Assembly (NCBI GenBank): GCA_012295275.1
Contig: CM022671.1
Span: forward strand, 13,312,178-13,376,177
Origin: Chrysomallon squamiferum
Lineage: Eukaryota; Mollusca; Gastropoda; Neomphalida; Peltospiridae
Direction of reading: 5' to 3'
Length of the DNA stretch: 64,000 nt
Positions 28,001 through 39,672 of the stretch are shown piece by piece. The notes under the pieces were generated by a model, which worked only from the letters and a program-made list of their open reading frames with translations, was not told where the DNA came from and ran no database searches. Position 1 is the stretch's first letter. Each line of letters starts with the position of its first letter. Made by a program: the position numbers and the translations under genes.

Positions 28001-29925
28001 TGTTGAAAAAGTTAACCTTCCTTCTGAAGTAGCACCTGAAAGAAGTTTGACCCCGACTTCTCAATCAGGATTAACTGCTAGCAATACTGTGTCCATAGTG
28101 ACATCAGACTTGATGCAAGAGTCTGTACTTACTTCACAATCATTTGATAGAAGAACCTCTGAAATTATTTTAGATTCAGTTTCAGAAAGCAACACTAGTT
28201 CTGAACATGTAAATGTAGAGAGTGTGTATCAAGTGAATGAGGGCAATAAACAAGAATCGGACATTGATACTAGAAGTGATCAATGTGTTAGTAATTCTGA
28301 TTCAGCATCTTTTCTTGACAGTTCTAGAGACACACAGACTAATGCTGCAATAAGTCCATCAGAACTTGGTATTTGTCAGCCAGTAGTGAATCCTCCTGTT
28401 ATCCACCAGTCTAGCTTTACAGACCAGTCAGTACTTGATCTACAGTCTGACATTACTTCAGACAAGACATCTAAAAAATTGGATAACACATGTGCTGGGA
28501 ATGGTAATTAAAAGTGTAAAATTTCTGATAGTTTTAAAACATTTTATTTTGTTTTGTTGTTGTTTTGGATTATATTAACTCTGCAGTTCAGAGTTATTAT
28601 TACATATTATTATTATTAAAACAGTTTAATCATTACTTTGATGAAATGATTATAGCTTTTTAGATTTCATCAGCATTGGTACCTTAATTGTGTAAAAACT
28701 GTTATTGTAATAATCATGTATTGGTCTGTTACATGTTTAAATTCTCTGATTTTATTAAGTAGACAGTTTACTGTAATGATAATAATTTAAAATTATTACT
28801 ACTTTTTTCAGTTAATGGCTGCAGAGTAATTCCTTGATTAGTGCTATTTTCTGTACAGACTTTTAATAGTACAGTTGTAAAAAATTACGAAACTTAACAT
28901 CTGGGCTGAAATTATCTCCTGCCTGGATAATTCTTTTTCCAACATCAGTTGCGAATACTATTTCATGCTCATTAGCATCAGACAGTAAGCTGGTAATTTT
29001 GTTTCAATTCATGTAATTGTAGCATAACATTTAATCTACTTGGATTATTTTTTTGGTTATTAACTAAATGCTTTAGAGAATAAATTAATATAAATGTAGC
29101 AGATTACAGATTATTTTTTTGGTGGGGGGAGTGAAGCTCTAAAAGTATAAAAAAAAAATATATATATATATATTCTGAAATTATTTTCATTGGTTCATGA
29201 GGTTTTGATATGTATAGTGACATCTCAAGATTAATTAAATTCACTAATCAAGGGATTACTGTATACAAATTGTTTAATTATTTTAATTAGACATTTATTA
29301 TTGTTGTTATTAATGTAATTATGATTCTATTGCAGCTGATAGAGGACCCTGTAATCTTCAAACCTACATCTGTCCTATGTCAAATACAAAGCCTGACAGT
29401 ACATTGACATCAGACTTTTTCTCTACAGACAATGTGGACTTCAAAACAGAAGTAGACAGCCATGTATCTAAAGACACTACTGAGGAAATTGACAAAGGAG
29501 ATAACTTTAAAAAAATTAAAACAACATTTAAGACTGACTCCAGTTACTGTGGAAATGCACTCGCATCTGATGTGCTGCAGTCTGGAGACTGTGAAAGTAT
29601 TATAGGATCAGGCAAGCCAGATTTGGTTAACAGTGGAGAAGCTGATAAATCTGACAATAGTTTTAATGACAAAGCTACTTCACCCTCGTGTTCTGATCAC
29701 AACATGAGTTCAGAATGTAGCAGTACTGTTCACAAGGAGGAAGAAGGGTCACATTCAAAAGACCACTGCAGCAGTGAATTATTAACTCACAGTTTAAATC
29801 TTAACTCAAAACAGATGGCAGCTGAACCACTAACTCAGATTTGTTCTGTTGAAACCACAGTGAAAATTGAAATCTCCGGTTCAAATCTTGTCCAAGACAA
29901 GCAGGAATCAATGGATCAGGACTGA
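25094..29925 (+). CDS. PPP4R2: Serine/threonine-protein phosphatase 4 regulatory subunit 2
   Basis: The seven coding exons are 25094-25130, 25218-25299, 26324-26494, 26875-26968, 27218-27255, 27506-28503 and 29336-29925. All have GT/AG borders and together give 669 residues. Residues 1-140 form the PPP4R2 domain, closely matching the family ([48 protein letters not shown]). The family binds and targets the PP4 catalytic subunit, with roles in DNA-damage signalling and snRNP maturation. The rest is acidic, Ser-rich and probably disordered, ending QESMDQD (the human protein ends in a similar MEQD). The protein is longer than human PPP4R2 (about 417 residues) because of a 998-nt exon. Two in-frame upstream ATGs (25076, 25085) after a stop at 25067 could add six or three residues. 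I chose 25094 for its better Kozak context and match to the family start. Confidence 0.95.
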
Positions 29926-32900
29926 CATCTTTCCACTGGTTACTCTAATGAACTGACAGAAGACCTCCGTGCTAACAAGAATTTCATGAAATGGTTAATC
30001 TCAGGGATTATTATTATTATTATTTTATTTTTTTTTGTCATCAGTTATGTAGAAATGTAGACAATAATTTTTTATCAATATTTCCATTAAAAAAATAGAA
30101 ATAAAACAAGTTTAAAAATGAATTCATTTTCAATAATTTGCTATCTTTATAAATAATCCAATCAAAGACATTTATTATACATATATATTTTTTAAAATTC
30201 TAATCTTCTGTACAGTTGTGTGATAAATTTGTACATTTTTGTTTTATCATGATCTATGGGATCAAAAATCCTGAAGTATTATGTATTGTTCAACAAATAA
30301 GGTATTTTTAAAAATGTGTTACTGTTATGGACGTTGGCACCATTATGAGAACATTGTCTGTATTGTCATTTTCAGTACATCATCATCCCATTTCTTCATA
30401 TATGCTGTGTATTATCAAGCAATATAAACTTTCAGAGCAGCTTTCATGGATCTCATCATGTATTGTTAAATGTATTATTTTTCTTGATTACATACAGGGG
30501 GACATCTAAATTGGGGACATCAAATATATTTTTTCTTACTGTTAATACAAACATGTTTTCCTAAAAAAGAAATGATAGATCAACACAAGTCTGATAACTT
30601 AGTTGTAGGGATATGTTTGAAAAATTAAAAATCTTTCAACAAATTTAGAATGTAGTCACATGCAATATATATGTGCACATTGATAGTTTTAATGGGGGGA
30701 ATAACCTTTATTTATTTTAAAAAAAATAAGGAATGTTTATCTACGTATTTTTAAAAGTTTGTTCAACTAAGTTGCACATTTTTTGTTGCAAATAAAGATT
30801 AATTATAATTAATGTAATAAGAATGTACATAGCACTGTTCTTGATTCATTACGTATGAAAAATCTAGCAACTGTGAAGTTTGTGATGCTAAGATGTATTT
30901 TTAGTGCTGTTTGTATAGAAATGAAATAAGACTGAAATAATTGTTCCACATTGTAATGGTATAGCCATATCAACATTTTATGTGATTTATCTTCTCAAAT
31001 GCAGGTCCTGATAATATAACATAGAATTAACTGTTAAAAATTTCTTTGATTAATGCATTATTTTAGTTAAGGTAGTGCTATAAATATTTCCCCTGTTTTT
31101 TATTTATTAAAAAGACAATTTACATTGCATTATTGCTGCACCAAAAATATGGACTCAGTTACATATATTTAATGTCATATATTATACATTTACCACAATT
31201 AATGAAATCACTGGTTTATTTATATAAAACAAAATAAATGCTGTATAAAATTAAAATCTATTGGTATGTTTCCAGTTTCAAATTGTAAAAATATTTCTTA
31301 AACATTTAATGGCTTTTTGTCTTTTATTTTATTTATTTTATAACCTTTGTGTGTGTGTGTGTGTATATATATATGTATATATATATATGTATAACCTACA
31401 TCAGAGGTCATGTAATACATTTATCAGTTCCCATCAGTGATTTTATTATATTTGTTATCTTCATCAGTTTTTTTATATAGCAAAGTAAAATGCAACTATC
31501 ATATTTTCGTAAAGGTTAACTAAAATGAAATAAACTGTTGAAACAGTTTTCATTTTTACTATCAAAGAAGTGCATTTTACACACACACATTAAAATACTA
31601 TTATCAAGTCTGTCAGTTAAGGGGACAATTAAGGGGACAGCAAGGCAAACAATTAAATAAACAATTTTATTTTTGTTTTTACATCGTTTAGAAAATGTAC
31701 ATAAAATTTTTTACTTTTTCAAATAATTGTTTCAGGTTTTTGAAAAAGGAAGTGCATATACACAGATTACATTATAATGATGCATAATAAGTGGAAATAT
31801 GGTTTATATAACTTTAAAAAAAAAAAAAAAAAAAATTAATGTTATTTTTGGGAAGATATTTCATGAAAGCTATTTGTGCTAGTTTCCAAATTTGGTATAT
31901 ATGTATATATTTAAAAACAAACATTAAAAAATGACTAAGAAAATTAACTGTTCTTTTCACATAATCTTTATACAACTTTCTGTTGAACGAAAAAAATATA
32001 TATATATATTTTTTTTAAATTATTTCTTTTGAAGTGTGATAACAAAGACTAACATCTTACTGTTATTTTGTTGGTGTCTGTGGTGAACCCCAGCAGTTTT
32101 AATGATACATATATTTTGGTTTTGGTTGGAGAGGTTCATGAAAGGGGTACAATAATGTTAAAAAAAGTCAAAAATAAAAGTATGTATTTGTCATATTAAA
32201 TATATTATTTCAGGATGTTCAAATTTATGTTAAGTGCTATGAATTTATGATCCAGTTAAATTATCAAATTTGTGAGGTATTTTATCCAAACATTTTAATG
32301 TGTAATTTTATACTTTAAAGAGCTGATCAAACAGAATTAAAAACCTAAAAAAAAAAAAAAAAAAAAAAATCTTTCACTGGTACTGATGAAACTGAAGTTA
32401 TATTTTAAGAGAGGTAATAAAACCTTTACTTTTTTTTTTAATTACTAATTTTTGTTAAGCACAATTAAACTTTTTCAAGATTGTTATTTTAATCCTATTG
32501 AGAATAAAATTTTCTTTATTTTCATTATGTGTAAATTACAATACATTTACTACAGTCATGTCTGAACAGCAGTGCACTATGGCTAAACATAGGTTTATAC
32601 TAGCCTAGCATGGCCAGCAGGTACTTCGCAACTATTTTCTGTCTTTATTTTATTTAGTTTTTGCAGTATTAAACACATTATAGTGCAGGTTTGCTAAAAT
32701 AGAATGTACAAACATGTTTTAAAATTGAGATACTCAGTACTATGCATACAATAATAATTTTGTATTCTATAAACAGATTGGTTGGATTGAAACATTAACA
32801 TTCAAAAAAGTAAATAATTATATATATAATTGTTTTTATTTTTATTTTTTGGGGTACTAAAACTAGTGCATAATGATTTTATGAATTTAAATTTTGTTTT

Positions 32901-33619
32901 GAAGAGGAATAAAAAAAAATTATAATTGCACAAGATACATAATTTGATTATTTTTTTAATTTTTATTATCAAATAAGCACCTAATAGTAGACAGAATACA
33001 AAAGATTGTATTTACACATATGGGTGTCAATTGGAAGTCACATCTACAAAATAGTTATTAAATAACCATTTCATATTGTCTGCACCAACAAAGTTTATGC
33101 ATAAACACATGTAATGGCTTTAAGGAAGTCTACTTTATCCTCCCCATAGACAGGATTTGAAATTTAATACAGGTTGAAAATCCTTTATCTGAAAATTCTA
33201 AGCATTTAATGCCTTGAAACATGTTCTTTCCTTTAGGAATTAAAATAAAATTTGGTCAGTACAAATTAAACTTTATAACAAAATGAAAAAATATGTTAAA
33301 TATATATTAGCTTATGCAAATATATGAAAAGCGTAACATGTAAATACTGTAAATGGCATTAGCAAGAAGTTACTGGTATAGCTATTAAAAAAAGAAATCA
33401 TCTAAAATTATAATTTCTACACTAGGCATATAAAAACATTTAACAAAAGGTTTTTTAACAAAATGGAATAAAATGGCAATATAAAAATATTAATCTTCAA
33501 TATAATTAAATGATTTCATACAATACATATAGTATTTTTAGCATTCATCACTCTTTCTCACTTCAATTTTTAAATTTCATAAAAAATTCAGTTGTTTTTA
33601 TATACTTCCAAGAGACCAT
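29926..33619. other. Convergent 3' flanks of PPP4R2 and the GPI-protein gene
   Basis: Holds the PPP4R2 3' UTR at its left end and intergenic AT-rich sequence. There is a (GT)n/(AT)n stretch near 31350-31390 and A-runs near 31815 and 32345. No gene was recognised. Confidence 0.5.
30100..30105 (+). terminator. Candidate polyadenylation signal for PPP4R2 (proximal)
   Basis: AATAAA about 175 bp after the PPP4R2 stop codon. A second AATAAA stands at 30791-30796, followed by AT/T-rich sequence. Which one is used cannot be told from sequence alone. Confidence 0.35.
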
Positions 33620-33625
33620 TTTATT
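33620..33625 (-). terminator. Candidate polyadenylation signal for the GPI-protein gene
   Basis: AATAAA on the minus strand about 230 bp after the stop codon. It is plausible but not unique in this AT-rich sequence. Confidence 0.3.
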
Positions 33626-33856
33626 TAATTATGTTAATCAGTCAGTAAAATATGTCAACTTTAGAAGCAAGCTAACCAGCAAAGAAGTTAGAATTACAAG
33701 GCAACTTTCATTACATTATAGTTGATGGTCATGCATCAAATCCTAAGCTGCCCTAGAATAAAAATTACCATCCCACCCTTCAAACATCTGAGGAACAAAA
33801 AACAAAAAAAGCAATAAAAAAAAATAGGGTGACTTAGATGAAAAAGTCAAAGACAT

Positions 33857-34489
33857 TTAAATTAACATGGTTTGTCCAGTTAGCAAAGATGAAATAATAA
33901 TTAGAAGAGATCCAAAAAGGATCCAATCAGAAGAATCTGTTTTAAGTCCAGAATTTGGAAGCGTATAGTTTGCGCAGAAGCCAGGGCTGACATTTCCAGG
34001 ACATTTGTCTTCAGTGGCATCAGTTGGAGATGTCCAGTTAGCAAGCTGGCAAATTCTTTTCACAATGAAGAAATTATCATCAATTGCATTGAAAACCGCT
34101 GTCTGCCCCCTGGTGGTTTCGTGGAAAGTGTAGTTTCCATTTGGTGTTCGTTTCAACCCCACAATGACTGTTTTGTTTTTGCTGCTTTCTGGTAGTTTGG
34201 AGACCGTGCAGGCAGAAGAAGGTGCATTTTGGATGATGATATTCTCCATTATTGGTTTACCATCTGATTTAAAGATGCAGAAGACTTTAAAGGCATGGAC
34301 AACAGTTTGTGTTCTGTTAGCCTCAGCTGGTATTTCTGGGTCACTTAAATGTACCCCGTACACCAAGATGTTTGAACGCACCATTCGCTCTTCCATGGTT
34401 TTCTTTTCAGATTCTCCAGTGATGCATTCACTACTGACGCCATAAGCGCAAGCAATCATTAAGCATGCTAAAATTTTCCAGCAAGGCAT
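33857..34489 (-). CDS. Secreted, N-glycosylated, probably GPI-anchored orphan protein (210 aa)
   Basis: Single coding exon on the minus strand; start at 34489, stop at 33857. It has a signal peptide (ILACLMIACAYGVSS, residues 6-20). Six cysteines follow, at 22, 71, 94, 147, 163 and 172, which would allow three disulfides. There are six N-glycosylation sequons (N58, N105, N119, N151, N166, N174). The C-terminus has a Ser/Asp spacer and a hydrophobic tail without a basic stop (WILFGSLLIIISSLL), as in a GPI-attachment signal. The core pattern (NILVYGVHL ... AFKVFCIFK) is reminiscent of a beta-rich extracellular module such as the N-terminal part of CCDC3, but this link is weak and from memory. 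An acceptor at 34514 and the donor at 37587 show a non-coding first exon. Confidence 0.85.
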   Translation of the reverse strand: MPCWKILACLMIACAYGVSSECITGESEKKTMEERMVRSNILVYGVHLSDPEIPAEANRTQTVVHAFKVFCIFKSDGKPIMENIIIQNAPSSACTVSKLPESSKNKTVIVGLKRTPNGNYTFHETTRGQTAVFNAIDDNFFIVKRICQLANWTSPTDATEDKCPGNVSPGFCANYTLPNSGLKTDSSDWILFGSLLIIISSLLTGQTMLI

Positions 34490-34513
34490 TCTGGTTTTTG
34501 CAAATGTTTTCTC

Positions 34514-35684
34514 CTGAAAAGAATAAAATCTTTAAAATGAATCCATTTATAGTATAATTTTAGAGTAGAAAAAAACTTTATCCACTCTTTTCATTTTTGT
34601 TACTCATCATCGGATAGAACATATGTGCACACATAACATTTGACAATGCAGCATAAATAACAATTATTATTTAAATTCATTAATAGCAAGGAATGTTCTA
34701 TTTGGATCATTCCATTAACAGGAAACAAAACCCACCTGACATGACCTGTGAGTAACTGAAGCACAATTTAAGATCAATCTAGCTACAACTACTTATAAAC
34801 AAATTACAATCTACCTGTAAATGACTGTCATTAAGCTTTATAGGTGTGATTTATAATTTTTTGTCAAGATTGAATTGTCAAGTCTTGCTTTAATTAACAT
34901 CATTCTTTTTTTTTCTTTTTTTTAAATTTGTTATACTTTTTTTTTAAAGGAAAATTTCCTGTAAATCAGTTGATGCCACTTACTTACAGTTAGCTGTGGT
35001 AATAAAGGTTTTCCCACTTTATATTTTGAAAAAAAAAAAAATTTTACAATATTTTATTTGAAAAGATAAAAAAATAATAATAAAAAGGTCCAACTTGGCA
35101 TGGAATCATTGTAACAAACAGTGCTTATGGTTATAAATTAGTGAAAAGCAACATTAATTCTTTTGTGATTTAGAAATAAAATATTGATGGGGAATTTACA
35201 TTAATAATATGAAATCTCTGGACCAGAAATAATTACAGAAAATACTACACCAAATAATTGTTTTGAAATGGAACACCAATCAATATCATCTCCAATAGGC
35301 TGTTAAAAAACTGCATGACTCATTTCTTGAGTTATGGTCATATTAATGGATACATTCTGCATTTAGTTAAAACAAAATTCAGTGGATAACAATAATGATT
35401 TGAAACAGAATTTAACCCACAGATGTCTTTATTTTTTAATAGAAAATGTGTACTATCGACTGGGATGTTACAGCTATGAGAGAAAAAAAAAAAAGTAAAA
35501 TAAATAAATTAAAAAAGTAAACTTCGAAAAATAAATGAAAGAAAAAAATCACTAAAGTGTCATCCTTTTGAAATTCTTCCACACTTCTGTTAAATAACCT
35601 TGACTTTTATCTGCCATAAAATGTCTTTGTTTTAGTAAACTGTTGACATTTCTAGTACAGAATTGCTGTGATAAAACAACAACA

Positions 35685-35715
<31 letters not shown>

Positions 35716-37534
35716 TCATAACAAACAAGTGATAACACAATGAACAGTAAGCCTATCTCCCCTCGAACCAAGAATATATAGCTTAACAATGCACCCGTAA
35801 ACATCAATGACCATCATAAACATGAATTACAGATTGTAATTCCTTTCTAGTTTAAAAATGATGCCCTGAGGTCAGCATGTCTCATTTCAGCCATGATTAC
35901 ATATTGCTCTTCCTGGTTTTATGATTAGTTTTTAAATCATGAGATTAATCTGTTGCCCCAAGCAGACCTTACAACACCTCTGTGTCTTCAGCATCTCATG
36001 AGTCCTCAAGTCACTGGAGATTAGTCTATAATGGTCCACCGACTCACTGACTCACTCTCTCTCTCAAGCACACTCTGTTTCCTGCCAACACAGCTCTGTA
36101 CATAACAGCAAATGGTGGATGAAATGTTCATGTTCACTTTATACTTTCTTCTCCATTTTGGAAAATACCTATTCATAATTTAATATTATGCCAATAAATT
36201 ATGTCTGCAGATTATGATACCAGTCTGTCAGTTTATAATGTTTTTCATTAAAAATCAAGTGTCTTGCCTGTAAGCAAGGATGTTGTATTTTCAGACACCT
36301 ACTCTGAAACGTGTAAAGACTGAGTAGTTTATGTTATTTTCTGATAAATATGTGTGTTTGTGTAAAATGTTTTATCAGTATCATTTTACACTAAAGTAAC
36401 AAGAAATCCTCAACAAACAACAGTACATTGTGGTACATGTATACATTTGACAGATTTTTGCTGTATATATCTATATCTATGAAACAGGAAAACAAACAGA
36501 AAATAAATAATAGATAACAACACCTTATGTATTTCTTATACAGATAATCATTAATAATAAAGCAATTCACAATTAATACATGATAAAGCTCTGACATCTT
36601 TTGAAAAACCACACAAATGTTTCTATAAAATGCTGGTTTATTAAAAGCCCAAAACACATCTCAGTATTTTATTCACATACATTAAAGTAAAGAAAAATAA
36701 AAAAAAATGTATTTACAATGGTGAAATATTTTATTTTTAAGTATAATAAAACGTACTTTATGAAATCTAAACTCACTTTATGCAAATGATTAATATTTTT
36801 ATTAAATCACTTCAAAAGAAAAACTGTCTGTGGCTGAAGTAACAATATACTCAGAAATAATTTATATAAAATAGATACATGGATCAAAATCAACAGTTTT
36901 TATTTTGTTGAAATACTACCAATTTCAACAGGTTTAAAAAATAAATAAATAAATAAATAAATAGACCACTATTGTGAAAACTTAATATTTCACCAGAGCT
37001 TATGTTCAACACTGGTTTGCAGTTATCTTTTTGCCAGCGTTCATATCCTTTGTATTTAATTAAAATGGCAAAAGATTACTACTTTTCAAAATGAGTGAAC
37101 AAACACTCAAAAATTATTTTAAAAAAATATAAACAATAAAAATATAAATTTCCTGTGCGCTTAATGTCGTGTTACCTCATCATGGTTAACGTCATTTATT
37201 TCCTGTCTTTATACACCTGAATTCAATAAACCAAACAAAGGAAACAGTGATAATCAATGAGTTATTACAATAAGGTCAGATGCGCAAACAATACATTACA
37301 TATTTAGCTAAGTTTCAATATTCACCCTCATATTTAAATTTATTTTCGTTTAAAGTGGAGCATCGGCCAGGATTCAATGAATCGGTAACTCGGACATCAA
37401 AGCATCTTGAAATAAAATCACTACCAATAACACTCTTTGGATATAAAATGCATTAAATTATTACTCTTGCGATTACAAAAGCATAGAGTACAATACTGAA
37501 AAATGAAAAACAAAAGTGAAAAAAAAATTAAATA

Positions 37535-37571
<37 letters not shown>

Positions 37572-37586
37572 TATCTCCAGTCTTAC
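34514..37586 (-). other. Intron in the 5' UTR of the GPI-protein gene
   Basis: Bounded by the donor GCAG|GTAAGA at 37587 and the acceptor TTTTCAG before 34513. AT-rich, with (AAT)n at about 35687-35712 and about 37535-37570. No coding exon was recognised. Confidence 0.6.
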
Positions 37587-37690
37587 CTGCACTGATATAG
37601 ACGCTTCGATACCGCTTGGCGCACAAAAAGCATGTCACAAAGTTAAGCGAAGAAGAGGTCAAAATACGTCACTTCCATGTAATGTCTATT
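37587..37690 (-). promoter_or_regulatory. First non-coding exon and promoter of the GPI-protein gene
   Basis: A CpG-containing patch with a clear donor at 37587. It includes TACGTCACTTCC at 37665-37676, the same 12-mer that stands at the PPP4R2 promoter. The upstream limit is approximate because no start site can be read from sequence. Confidence 0.5.
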
Positions 37691-39042
37691 TCATATCTCA
37701 CGTTTTCTTTGGACAGGTAATAAACATCTTAGTCACTCTGTGTCAATTTTACCGGTAATTTTTTTTTTTTTTTTTTTTTTTTTTAAATATGCCGTCTCTC
37801 TCTTTCTATGTAAAATAACTATTTATTACCTTTGTTTTCTTCAGATTCTGGAAGTTACTTTTTTAAAATGTTTTGTTTTTATCAACAACAATGAAAAAAG
37901 TAACAATAATATTTAAATGAGGTAAGTCATAGTGATCAGTGTTATATATTTATTCATATGTCATATGCATAAATGTGAATTGTATCTATTGGTTAATTTA
38001 TTATTGTTATCATCAATGTTTAATAAGATGGTCTGCATGATGTTGAACTTTGGTATCAGTAATATCTTATTATTATCTCCCCATTAATATAATAAATAAA
38101 TAAATAAATGAAACAAAGAGGTAATTTTAAACAGATAACATATTTTGTTTGAATTAATCTCTGTATTTTGCAGGTGTTGGTTTGCTATCATACACGTTAC
38201 ACTGCTGATTACCTCTTGCACACAATCATCTTGGGCAGCCATTTGTACATATATTAGAAAACAAGAGTTTTCTGTTTCAGATTATTAACAATCATTATTA
38301 AACACACATCCAAATGAAAATTATGCATATGTTAAAATGCTAGTGCTGCATATTGTTAAACAAAACTAACATTCAACTTATTTATGCAAATGAAAATCTT
38401 CACAAGTATGTTGTATGAGTATATTGTACCTATATATTATTATTATTATCCCCAGTGGATTATTTCCTGCAATAGCTTTATTTTTATTACAATCTTTTCT
38501 GTTCGTAGTTTAATTATTCATTGCTATTCGAAAACATCTAGTGTAATTTTCAAATTCATTAAAAAAAACACTATTTTTCTTTAATTTTTACAGAGATCAT
38601 TTTATAGACATTTGAGTAATTCTTATTTAAAAATAAAATAAAATTAAATAAAATTAATTAAAATAAATAAATAAAAAACAAACCCAAAACCCATAATATA
38701 AAAATAAATAATAATAATTCCTATTTACTGAAGGCTATGAAAAGAGGTTTCCTTATATTAATAAATGGACAGTTAATATAAAATATATCTACTTGTTAAT
38801 CAGCAAAGAAGTGATAGCAAGTTTCTCCTTTCATGTTGCAAGAGTATAATCCTAAAGCCACACATATATCAAAGGGTAATCATATCATAGCCCTTAATAA
38901 AACCAGTCATCAATCACTGGCAAGTGAAATAAATGAAAACAATAGAAACACTGACAATTTATGCATGGCCCATTTGAAAAGTGTTTTGCCACTCAGGTAT
39001 CCTTACTTTTCTGGTGTAGATAAAACAACATACTGTATATTT

Positions 39043-39079
<37 letters not shown>

Positions 39080-39572
39080 GCGTGTGCGCTAAAGGAAGTA
39101 TTAAGAAGTTAAAACCATGTTTTATTTCTTGCAGAAAGACTCACTGAATTTTCTTTTTTTCATGCTCATGAACATCTTTTCAATGGATTTTCGGACACAA
39201 TGAATAATCTAATAAAAATAAACAAAAACCCCAGCAGTAAAAAATAGATGCACATGTCATAACACCAATCGGAAAAAAGCATCAAATAATTCTTTAAATT
39301 TCAAAAGTTCTTATTCAGCTTAAATTCAAAGTTTAGTAGAAAATAATAAATATAAAAATCTGTCATAATTCCACTTCCCAAAATTTAATGTTAAATAGTT
39401 TTTCATTGCTCCATGCAAATAATCAAAATGAATCTCTAATTTTTGAAAACAGTATACTCTTACAGACTAGAAATACCATTATGTATATTAACAATATACA
39501 CAGTATCAATATAGAGTATAGGAACAATGACAATTTGTTACTGTAATGTATACAAACAAAAACAATACTGTA
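37691..39572. other. Intergenic region between the GPI-protein gene and CRELD
   Basis: AT-rich sequence with a 26-base T run at 37759-37784 and a (GT)n array at 39045-39088. No gene was recognised. Confidence 0.5.
39045..39088. repeat. (GT)n microsatellite with GC interruptions
   Basis: About 22 dinucleotide units, the last part read as GTGCGTGTGCGTGTGCG. Intergenic, about 0.5 kb beyond the CRELD 3' end. Confidence 0.95.
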
Positions 39573-39586
39573 AAGTAACAGATATC

Positions 39587-39592
39587 TTTATT
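39587..39592 (-). terminator. Candidate polyadenylation signal of the soluble CRELD isoform
   Basis: AATAAA on the minus strand about 80 bp after the KMEL stop codon. It is a good position for the end of the short last exon. Confidence 0.5.
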
Positions 39593-39672
39593 TTCAACAG
39601 CTGATCCACTATGAGTGAGGGATGGAATGAACACTGATCTTACATGATTAAAACATCTATAAAGCACCATCA

